The position numbers and the translations under genes are program-made. From contig JAHHGZ010000059.1 of assembly GCA_019359595.1 (NCBI GenBank), positions 1-36,816 on the forward strand: 36,816 bases of DNA. Reading direction: 5' to 3'. The stretch comes from Cyanomargarita calcarea GSE-NOS-MK-12-04C (GTDB lineage Bacteria > Cyanobacteriota > Cyanobacteriia > Cyanobacteriales > Nostocaceae). This document shows, in pieces, positions 1-6,810 of this stretch (its first letter is position 1; each line of letters begins with the position of its first letter). The notes beneath the pieces are model-generated. The model was given only the letters and a program-made list of their open reading frames with translations. It did not search any database and was not told the DNA's origin.

Positions 1-386
1 AGGAAGAAGGAAGAAGGAGGAGGAGGTTTATATATGGGGATACAGAACCCCTGATTAGGTCAGGATAATGGCTGGTTCAATTTTGACGAAACATTAACAG
101 TCGTAAGGCTTCATCATGAGTTAAAGTGTCCCACGGTTGCTGCTTTTCGCTTGACTTCTTGTATGGCTTTCAGCGTATAAAAGTCACAGTATAAAGTGTG
201 AACAACGCTCCAAACTTTTTCTAGTTCCGAATCATCTAACTGGATGAAGGAAGAAGGAGGAGGTTTAATGGGGATTGCGATCCCTGATAATGAGCAAAAA
301 TGAGGCGAAATGAGGGGAAATGAGGGGAAAAGGGATTTATTCTTCCAACCCTAACCCAACAACCAACAACCAACAACTAACAAAAT
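1..386. repeat. Repeat-rich leader upstream of livM
   Basis: A GA-rich block with the core GGAAGAAGGAGGAGG occurs at 1-28 and again near 246-266. Both copies are followed by TTTA and an ATGGGGAT-like sequence, so they are direct repeats flanking the gene relic at 77-245. At 301-330 there are three perfect-length 10-mers, TGAGGSGAAA. From about 350 to 383 a heptamer array of the CAACCAA/CAACTAA type runs to within a few bases of the livM ATG at 387. No clear Shine-Dalgarno sequence lies between the array and that start. Confidence 0.7.
77..245 (-). pseudogene. Relic of a small conserved cyanobacterial gene (truncated, frameshifted)
   Basis: On the minus strand, codons from 245 downward read as a natural-looking peptide with segments such as LEKVWSVVHTLYCDFYTLKA. 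It then needs a one-base shift in the TTTT run at 144-147 to continue as WDTLTHDEALRLLMFRQN and stop at 77-79. The unshifted frame stops soon after. No start codon is seen: the 5' end runs straight into a GA-rich repeat near 244-266. This looks like a small gene (about 60-70 aa) that lost its start and frame. The resemblance to small cyanobacterial proteins is from memory and its function is unknown. Confidence 0.4.
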
Positions 387-1523
387 ATGATTGAGTATCT
401 GGTATTTTTGGCGATTTCTACGTCTGTTTTTGCTTTGTTTGGTCTGGGGCTAAACTTGCAGTGGGGCTTTACAGGGCTGATTAATTTTGGTCATGTGGCA
501 TTTATGACTTTGGGGGCTTATACGACGGTGTTGCTTAGTTTGAAGGGGGTTCCTTTAATTATTGCAGCACCAATAGGGGCAATTGTCGCGGCTTTATTGG
601 GTTTGATAATAGGTCTTTCTACTCTGCGCTTGCGGGAAGATTACTTAGGGATTGTTACTATCGGTGTTGGTGAACTAATTCGTTTGATAGTAAACAATCA
701 AGATTTACCTGTGGGTAATACTTGGTCACCTGGTTCGTTTGGTGTGCAAAGTTACCCAATACCTTTATTCACTTTGGAACCAAACTTATTTCTCAAGCTG
801 CTGATGATTGGGTTATTGACGCTGCTTGCTGGTGTTTCCCTGTTTTCGTTGTGGCAATGGATACGCGGGGCACAAGCGGCTGTTGTGGCTTCGGAAAGGA
901 AAATAGATAGTGCTAAACAAGAATTAACATCTCGTTTGGGAGTGTCAATTGTTTTAGCTATTTTGGCGATCGCTGTTTATATTTCTGGTGCTGTCTCACT
1001 TTATAACTACAAGTCAAATGCGGGCTTGATGTTGGTGTCGCTAACTATCCTAGCTTTAGTCTTTTGGCGGCTGGAAGTTGTAGTGCGATCGCCTTGGGGT
1101 CGAGTTCTCAAAGCTATCCGCGAAGATGAAGAAGTAGCCAAAGCATTGGGGAAAAACGTCTTTTGGTATAAATTGCAATCTTTTATGTTGGGTGGGGCGA
1201 TCGCTGGGATTGCCGGTGCTTTGTTTGCATGGCAACTCAGCGCTATTTATCCAGATAATTTCCAGCCACAGATGACCTTTGACTGTTGGATTGTGGTGAT
1301 CTTAGGTGGTTCGGGGAGAAATATCGGCACTATCTTAGGTGCGGTAATTTTCTTTGCCTATGATTCGCTAACTCGGGAATTTTTACCTAGAATCTTCCCA
1401 CTTGATGCCGATCGCTTGGGTGCGTTTCGCATCATGGTAATTGGTTTAATTTTAATGGTACTGATGATTTGGCGTCCGCAAGGTATCTTAGGAAAAAAGG
1501 AGGAACTCACCCTTGGCAAATAA
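387..1523 (+). CDS. livM: Branched-chain/neutral amino-acid ABC transporter permease (LivM type)
   Basis: Inner-membrane permease subunit of a high-affinity importer for branched-chain or neutral amino acids; cyanobacterial members belong to the Nat systems. The 378-aa protein is almost entirely hydrophobic helices. It has the N-terminal LivM pattern (GLINFGHVAFMTLGAY near 30-46) and the cytoplasmic coupling-loop region LKAIREDEEVAKALGKN, followed by a Gly/Ala-rich helix. A charged segment near residues 160-185 makes it somewhat longer than many LivM proteins. Its stop overlaps the start of livG by 11 bases, so the two are surely co-translated. The start is preceded by a heptamer repeat array instead of an obvious ribosome binding site. 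The LivH-type permease and binding protein are not in the window. Confidence 0.9.
   Translation: MIEYLVFLAISTSVFALFGLGLNLQWGFTGLINFGHVAFMTLGAYTTVLLSLKGVPLIIAAPIGAIVAALLGLIIGLSTLRLREDYLGIVTIGVGELIRLIVNNQDLPVGNTWSPGSFGVQSYPIPLFTLEPNLFLKLLMIGLLTLLAGVSLFSLWQWIRGAQAAVVASERKIDSAKQELTSRLGVSIVLAILAIAVYISGAVSLYNYKSNAGLMLVSLTILALVFWRLEVVVRSPWGRVLKAIREDEEVAKALGKNVFWYKLQSFMLGGAIAGIAGALFAWQLSAIYPDNFQPQMTFDCWIVVILGGSGRNIGTILGAVIFFAYDSLTREFLPRIFPLDADRLGAFRIMVIGLILMVLMIWRPQGILGKKEELTLGK
1497..1515 (+). promoter_or_regulatory. Shine-Dalgarno that fixes the TTG start of livG
   Basis: AGGAGG at 1498-1503 lies 9 bases before TTG at 1513-1515, inside the 3' end of livM. The next in-frame ATG would lie well inside the ATPase fold, so the TTG start is supported both by the SD and by the protein alignment to the family. 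Confidence 0.65.
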
Positions 1524-2292
1524 CCAGTCATCTGAATTACCCTTGCTGAGCGCAAGTGGACTTTGTAAAAGCTTTGGTGGTATCCAAGCTGTAGATAACG
1601 CGGAAATTCAAGTTGAAAAAGGCACTATAACTGGGTTGATTGGTCCCAATGGTGCCGGTAAAACTACTTTATTTAATCTCCTCTCTAGCTTTATCCGCCC
1701 AGATAAAGGACGAGTCGTTTTTGATGGGGAACAAATTCAGCAACTGCAACCGCACCAAATTGCCCAGCAGGGACTAGTCCGTACCTTTCAGGTAGCACGC
1801 GCCCTTTCACGCTTATCAGTGCTGGAAAATATGCTACTGGCAGCGCAGAAACAAACAGGCGAGAATTTTTGGCAGGTTCAGTTGCAGCCTCATGTGGTGG
1901 TGAAAGAGGAAAAAGAACTCAAAGAACAAGCGATGTTTTTATTAGAATCAGTAGGCTTGGCTAAAAAAGCACAAGACTACGCAGGTGGTTTGTCTGGCGG
2001 ACAACGCAAGCTGCTAGAAATGGGGCGAGCGTTGATGACTAACCCGAAGTTAATTTTGTTAGATGAACCCGCAGCAGGTGTGAATCCTAAACTGATTGAC
2101 GATATATGCGATCGCATTAACGCTTGGAACAAAAACGGCATGACGTTTTTGATTATTGAACACAATATGGACGTAATTATGTCTTTGTGCGATCGCGTTT
2201 GGGTTCTCGCTGAAGGAAAAAACCTTGCTAACGGTACCCCTAACGATATTCAAAACAACCGCCAAGTTTTAGAGGCATATTTAGGGCAGTAG
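1513..2292 (+). CDS. livG: Branched-chain/neutral amino-acid ABC transporter ATP-binding protein (LivG type)
   Basis: Cytoplasmic ATPase that powers the LivM-type importer encoded just upstream. The 259-aa protein shows Walker A GPNGAGKTT (44-52), the signature LSGGQ (159-163), Walker B LILLDE (179-184) and H-loop histidine 216 in IIEHNMD. The stretch AAGVNP after Walker B and the C-terminal YLG end are typical of LivG rather than LivF. The start is TTG with a strong upstream AGGAGG, overlapping livM by 11 bases, which indicates translational coupling. The LivF-type second ATPase is not next to it; in cyanobacterial Nat systems the genes are often scattered. Confidence 0.92.
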   Translation: MANNQSSELPLLSASGLCKSFGGIQAVDNAEIQVEKGTITGLIGPNGAGKTTLFNLLSSFIRPDKGRVVFDGEQIQQLQPHQIAQQGLVRTFQVARALSRLSVLENMLLAAQKQTGENFWQVQLQPHVVVKEEKELKEQAMFLLESVGLAKKAQDYAGGLSGGQRKLLEMGRALMTNPKLILLDEPAAGVNPKLIDDICDRINAWNKNGMTFLIIEHNMDVIMSLCDRVWVLAEGKNLANGTPNDIQNNRQVLEAYLGQ

Positions 2293-2798
2293 TAAAATTG
2301 ATCTTCAACGCTACACTCCCGATTCGCCAAAATACTAAAAATTGTCAATCGACTTTCGTTTGCTAAGGCTTTAAAAAACCTTAGCAAGATGTCAAATTGT
2401 TGATTGTGCATAAACTTCCGATTAAAACGTTGTATTTTTGCGATTTTAGGGTAAATGAACCGTAGCCTGCACTCTTCTCAAATCTTTGATTCCCCCTTGT
2501 TGATGTTCAAGAAAAGGGGTCAGAGTTGAAGTTTGAGGGCATAGTCCACTTAACCGAAAATTGCTGTAACCAGAAGTTTATAGAATTTCTCAAAGTAGAT
2601 GCTATTAAAAAGTAGATGCAATTTATATCAATAGGGCACACTATTAAAAGTCGGGAACTGAACATCATCAATTTATGTTAATTGTCAATGCCAAATTCGA
2701 GAAACGCGATTTGTAATTACCTTGGAGAGCAGCTTTCAAGCCAATCCCGATAAGTTGAACTCAATTTTATAATTATGGAATCAAGATAGCGAACTATT
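2293..2798. other. Intergenic region, one hairpin
   Basis: About 500 A+T-rich bases between the stop of livG and the stop of the convergent membrane-protein gene. A 9-bp perfect stem (TTGCTAAGG at 2360-2368, CCTTAGCAA at 2379-2387) with a 10-base loop lies 68 bases after livG and could end its transcript, although it lacks a clean T-tract. No supported coding sequence was found. Confidence 0.5.
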
Positions 2799-3452
2799 CT
2801 ATCTGATTGTTGCCGAGTTATTATCCACAGGGGTTGGGGTCGTATTCCTGCGAGTCAAACCCAAAACAGTTTGGGCAGACGGGAAGGCAAAAGCAGCTGT
2901 TTGCACTGGGAAAGTATTAACTTTTGCTGGTTGAGGTTCAACCACAGCGCTTTGCATTACTAACGGTTGGGTAACGGTTGTAGGCATTTGCATCCAGCCA
3001 CTTTCGGCAGGAATAACTTCTTCTTCCTGCCGGACGGGTTTGCTCATGATGGCAGATGCATAGCGTTTAATTTCACCCTCCTCTTCTAAAAACCAGGTTA
3101 GTTGGGAACGCACGAGATTGGATGGTGATACTTTGAGTTCCTCAATTTGAGACTCTTTTTCTGATATCAGCTTCCGCAAATTTGTCATCTGCTTTTCTAA
3201 TTCAGATGTTCTATGTACCGACTGTCCCCATCCCAAGGCCAGTGCAGTTGTTACTCCCGCTCCTAAACTGAGTGCGGTCAATAAGGCTGCTACTGGGGGA
3301 GAAATAACATCCTTCAGTTCGCCATAAAACATATTTTGATTGTCAACTTGTACTTCTAGCGACTTGGAACCTTGAGTAGTCAACAGTACAACTAAGCAAA
3401 CAAAGAGTGTACCTGAAACTAGTACGGTGGGCATTAAAATTTTTTTGAGCAT
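2799..3452 (-). CDS. Membrane protein with coiled coil, unknown function
   Basis: I do not recognise this 217-aa protein. Visible features are an N-terminal hydrophobic segment at 7-25, a second at 53-75 (Ala/Leu/Gly-rich), and a heptad-like coiled coil at about 81-107 (SELEKQ...ISEKESQIEEL). A conserved-looking stretch, LVRSQLTWFLEEEGEIKRYA, follows near 113-132. The C-terminal third is low-complexity, rich in Thr, Pro, Val and Gln, and probably disordered. Two membrane spans with both ends cytoplasmic is the simplest topology. It stands alone, facing away from crtD, with its own 5' region of roughly 560 bases. The ATG sits right before the hydrophobic N-terminus, so the start is credible. 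Confidence 0.7.
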   Translation of the reverse strand: MLKKILMPTVLVSGTLFVCLVVLLTTQGSKSLEVQVDNQNMFYGELKDVISPPVAALLTALSLGAGVTTALALGWGQSVHRTSELEKQMTNLRKLISEKESQIEELKVSPSNLVRSQLTWFLEEEGEIKRYASAIMSKPVRQEEEVIPAESGWMQMPTTVTQPLVMQSAVVEPQPAKVNTFPVQTAAFAFPSAQTVLGLTRRNTTPTPVDNNSATIR

Positions 3453-4014
3453 AACTAGTACTAACTGGTATCCAATTTGAGAAAGGTTTGAGTAATTAAC
3501 GAATGATACTCAGGTTAAACACCCTTTATTGCTCGCTCTAACTCCCATTTTTTTTTGGGTAAGAGCAAAAACTAAGATGCAAATTTTACCTAATCATTCA
3601 CTGAAAGTTTATATTCAGGTAAGGATTAGTTCGTGTTGTTTTGATGAAATTACTCAAAAGTATTGTTAACTTTTCAAGAAATTATTCTAGTATTACCATA
3701 AAAATGCTGAGTTGACATAGATTTTTTATACTTTTTTTTTGCAACTATTTTTACAATCAATGCCATAAAATTATAGATAAGTTTACATAACATCTGTATT
3801 CAAAGAGAAAGCCGATTTCTTTAACAAATCGGCTTTCATGAATTCAAGTTATGGGGTAGGTAGGCACGCTGACTCGTTAGTTCGCCAATCATCTGAAGCA
3901 ATGGAAGACAGATAATAATACTACTTACAGCAGTTACAAATTACAGATAACTGTGGTATAGAAGCAGAGTTAAATGTGCGACGTTTGGTATAGGTAGTTT
4001 ACAGTCTTAAAAGT
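3453..4014. other. Intergenic region, A+T-rich
   Basis: About 560 bases between the start of the membrane-protein gene and the stop of crtD; both are minus strand. It includes homopolymer-rich DNA around 3720-3760 and one strong hairpin (3807-3837, listed separately). No supported coding sequence was found. The promoter of the 3452 gene should lie here, but no clear -35/-10 pair can be defended. Confidence 0.5.
3807..3837 (-). terminator. Candidate terminator downstream of crtD
   Basis: Perfect 12-bp stem, GAAAGCCGATTT at 3807-3818 pairing with AAATCGGCTTTC at 3826-3837, with a 7-base loop. It lies about 180 bases beyond the crtD stop in the direction of transcription. On the minus strand the stem is followed by TCTTTG, a weak T-tract, so this is a plausible but not certain intrinsic terminator. 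Confidence 0.45.
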
Positions 4015-5535
4015 CTACTTCAGACCTTGCGCTTCAATTTGCCTAACCACAGTCAGGGCAGAATAACTCACACCTGCTGTTCCTTCCCCTGGATGAGTGG
4101 AGTCACCCACTAACCATAAACCTTTGATTGGTGTCCGATTGGCAAAACCAAAAGGTCCAAATGTTGGTATTCTTTGACCGATACCGCCGACTATACCCCG
4201 GTCACGGGCTGTGTAATGAGCAAAGGTGCGGGGTGTTGCAGCTTCTGTATAAATGATGGTTTCTGGTTTCAGGTAGAAATATTGGGAAAGTTTAGATACC
4301 GCTTCTTCTGTAAATTTTTGTTTCAAGCCTTGATAATCCTCTGTCTGCCACCACTGCTCGGGGTCTACAAAGGAAGATGCAATAATTGTGGCTTGTCCGG
4401 ATGGTGCGCGTCCATCCCCTGTATGGCTGACGGAAACAAATAAAGAGTTATTTTCGCCAATTGGGCCGTTAATATCGGATAAAAATTGTAAGTGTGGCGG
4501 ACATCCTGGGGGTATGGCGCTTTCGTCTACACCTAAATAAACTACAAATGCTCCCGATGCTTGCGGGAGTTTATTCACACGCTTTTTATAACCACCCGGA
4601 GCCTTATCCCCCAAGAGTTTTACTAGGTTTTGCACGGTAACATTAGTAACTACATGGTCGGCGGATTCTGTCCAGACTTCGCCTGTTTTCTGATTTTTTA
4701 TGACTACAGCCGTGGCTTTACCGTTCTCAACTTTGATATGTTCCACCGTGTGCCGCATCAACAGTTTACCGCCATCTCTTTCTAATGCTTCTACCAGGCG
4801 ATCGCTCAACACCTGCATACTACCTTGGAGGTGATACAATCCCTGCGGTGCTTGGGAAACACTCAATGCTGTTGCTGCATAAAGTAACGCCGTCTCCTCT
4901 GCGCTCACCTGAGAATATAGCTTTAGTTGCAAATCCAAAAATGTCCGCAATCGGCGATCGCTTCCCAAGCCGTATGCCCGCAAAGCATCTCCTACTGTAA
5001 ACAGTGTGTAAGGTACGGTAATTAATGTACCCGGACGCACCGAAGAAGCTAACTGCCACAAATCCCAAAGATTACGCGGTGGCAAAACTGGGTCCCGTCC
5101 TTGAAAATCCCAGCTTGCTTTAAATAGAGCCGCTAGCAATCCCCAAAATGGTTCGCTACCAGGAAACTGTCGTTGACGTTCTTCTTGCCATTTCTGCCGG
5201 TTTTGCCAAACGTTGATTGGTTCGCTTTCTCCAGGCAAAAACACCGCACAAGCAGGGTCGCAGGTGGTTGCCTCCGGTATGTCGATTCCTAATTCAGTGA
5301 AAATACGGTGATGAATACCCCCAGGTTCCAATCCTGCTACCTGAGTGGCTCCGACATCAAAGGTAAATCCTTTGCGTTTGAAGGTAGAAGCACAGCCTCC
5401 TGGTACAAGGGCTTGATCTAAAATTAAGACGCTGTAACCTAATCGTGCTAGTAATGCGGCTGCTGTTAAACCGCCGATTCCAGCACCGACGACGATTACA
5501 CGCGATTTAGCTTTGCCATTTAGGTAATTTGGCAT
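4015..5535 (-). CDS. crtD: Carotenoid desaturase/isomerase family flavoprotein, probably C-3',4' desaturase CrtD
   Basis: FAD-dependent oxidoreductase of the phytoene-desaturase superfamily. CrtD introduces the 3',4' double bond in synthesis of myxol-type xanthophylls. The 506-aa protein has an N-terminal dinucleotide-binding motif (VVGAGIGGLTAAALLARLGY near 15-34). The typical PGGCASTFKRKGFTFDVGAT follows. Near 472-494 is the C-terminal FAD motif GLWLVGDSTHPGEGTAGVSY. Length and the motif AGLEPGGIHHRIF agree best with CrtD as I remember it. The carotene cis-trans isomerase CrtH/CrtISO is the main alternative and shares the same fold. It is monocistronic; its start lies about 210 bases from the stop of the next gene, with a small cyanobacterial hairpin repeat (5645-5685) between. 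Confidence 0.72.
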   Translation of the reverse strand: MPNYLNGKAKSRVIVVGAGIGGLTAAALLARLGYSVLILDQALVPGGCASTFKRKGFTFDVGATQVAGLEPGGIHHRIFTELGIDIPEATTCDPACAVFLPGESEPINVWQNRQKWQEERQRQFPGSEPFWGLLAALFKASWDFQGRDPVLPPRNLWDLWQLASSVRPGTLITVPYTLFTVGDALRAYGLGSDRRLRTFLDLQLKLYSQVSAEETALLYAATALSVSQAPQGLYHLQGSMQVLSDRLVEALERDGGKLLMRHTVEHIKVENGKATAVVIKNQKTGEVWTESADHVVTNVTVQNLVKLLGDKAPGGYKKRVNKLPQASGAFVVYLGVDESAIPPGCPPHLQFLSDINGPIGENNSLFVSVSHTGDGRAPSGQATIIASSFVDPEQWWQTEDYQGLKQKFTEEAVSKLSQYFYLKPETIIYTEAATPRTFAHYTARDRGIVGGIGQRIPTFGPFGFANRTPIKGLWLVGDSTHPGEGTAGVSYSALTVVRQIEAQGLK

Positions 5536-5745
5536 AATAAAGTTTATATTTCTTAATATTTATTAATTATAATTTGAAACGCGGAGAATCGTTTTGATTA
5601 GGATTTATGTAGAAATTGCGGAAACTTTCTTTTATTGAACCGCGATAGGCGCTTCGCCTTCCGTCTCGGTAGACGCGAAGGACGCAAAGAAGTAAGAGTT
5701 TATGAGAGTTTTTGCGTAAGTGTTATGGAAGTAGAAAAATAGGAA

Positions 5746-6810
5746 TTACCTGATTCGCAATAATTGCACGAATGTATCGCTTACCGTATGGTCTTTGGTA
5801 TCTGCTGCATATTGAATCAGTTTTTCTCGCAATTCCTTCGCAGCATCCAACGGTAACAGCGTCCCCAATAAAAAATAAACTCCGCGAAAACGCGGGTCGC
5901 CCATGTGGTTAATGAGACGGGATTCGGCTTCATCGCCATAACCGAGGAAATTTTGAACTAAGAAAAACTCCATGATTTTATCGTGGCGAAAATACCATTC
6001 TTTCTTCGCTTCGCTACTATTATCAAGCCATTGACGGCTGACGACCATTTTATATTTGTCGTCTTCCATACTGAGTAATTCTTGGTGAAAATCGTCAACA
6101 GATAATGCTTGTTGGTCGTTGAGTCGTAAATCGTACACGGCAGCCGAAAACTTTTTGAGGGGAAATTCGTGCTTCCACTCGTGCTGGTATTCTGCTGCCA
6201 TCAAATTATATTGCTGTTCTTGCAGGTTGAATAAATTTGGTTGGTTGCCCTGTGCCATCATCAGTGATACTACAGTTAAATCCATTGGGTTTGAGAGAAT
6301 TCGCAGGTTTGCGGCTAACTCTTCTTTGGATTGTTGGGGGTTGAGGGCTTCACCTAAGTAAGTTTCGCAAGCTTTTTCGTAATCTCCACCCTGTAATTTT
6401 GCATCTTGGGGAAGTCGGGGAGTCCGGGAAAGCAAAAACTGTTCGATTTGATTGCGGGTAAGGGGTTGAAGATAGTAAATTTTTGCGGTTTTGGGAGGAG
6501 TCCATTCGAGGGGCTGGGTAGTCATGATGATGTTACCCCGAAAGTAACTTTCGACGAATTGACATATTTTCGCTCTTGTGTCTGCGGTAACTTCGTTGAG
6601 TCCATCGATACAGATGTCAATCGCACCGCTATATATTAGATTCTTGAGAAAATCCGCGTCTTGTGCTTGCCCGTGCAGCTTGATTTGGATAGCTTCGATT
6701 ACACCTTTATCGCACTTTTGTGCTGGGAGGTAAACGACGATGCGCTTCGAGCTTTTGAGGGTGACGCAGGAACATCGATTTACCCAAACCGGAATCACCT
6801 TCGAGGACAA
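5746..6810 (-). CDS. C-terminal part of frameshifted HEAT-NACHT NTPase
   Basis: This frame continues the protein of the 6707-8938 entry after a +1 shift in the CCC run at 6759-6761. The true protein enters it at about codon 17 (VTLKSSKRIVVYLPAQ); the first 16 codons are not real. It carries the rest of a NACHT/STAND ATPase: Walker B region AIDICIDGLNEV (63-74), a sensor-1-like strand NIIMTTQP (93-100), and a helical C-terminal region with FRHDKIMEFFLVQNFL, a pattern common after NACHT domains. Without its Walker A half it cannot hydrolyse ATP. If the extra base is removed, the full protein would be about 1,063 aa. Either a sequencing or assembly error or a genuine inactivating mutation explains the split. 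Confidence 0.75.
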   Translation of the reverse strand: MSSKVIPVWVNRCSCVTLKSSKRIVVYLPAQKCDKGVIEAIQIKLHGQAQDADFLKNLIYSGAIDICIDGLNEVTADTRAKICQFVESYFRGNIIMTTQPLEWTPPKTAKIYYLQPLTRNQIEQFLLSRTPRLPQDAKLQGGDYEKACETYLGEALNPQQSKEELAANLRILSNPMDLTVVSLMMAQGNQPNLFNLQEQQYNLMAAEYQHEWKHEFPLKKFSAAVYDLRLNDQQALSVDDFHQELLSMEDDKYKMVVSRQWLDNSSEAKKEWYFRHDKIMEFFLVQNFLGYGDEAESRLINHMGDPRFRGVYFLLGTLLPLDAAKELREKLIQYAADTKDHTVSDTFVQLLRIR

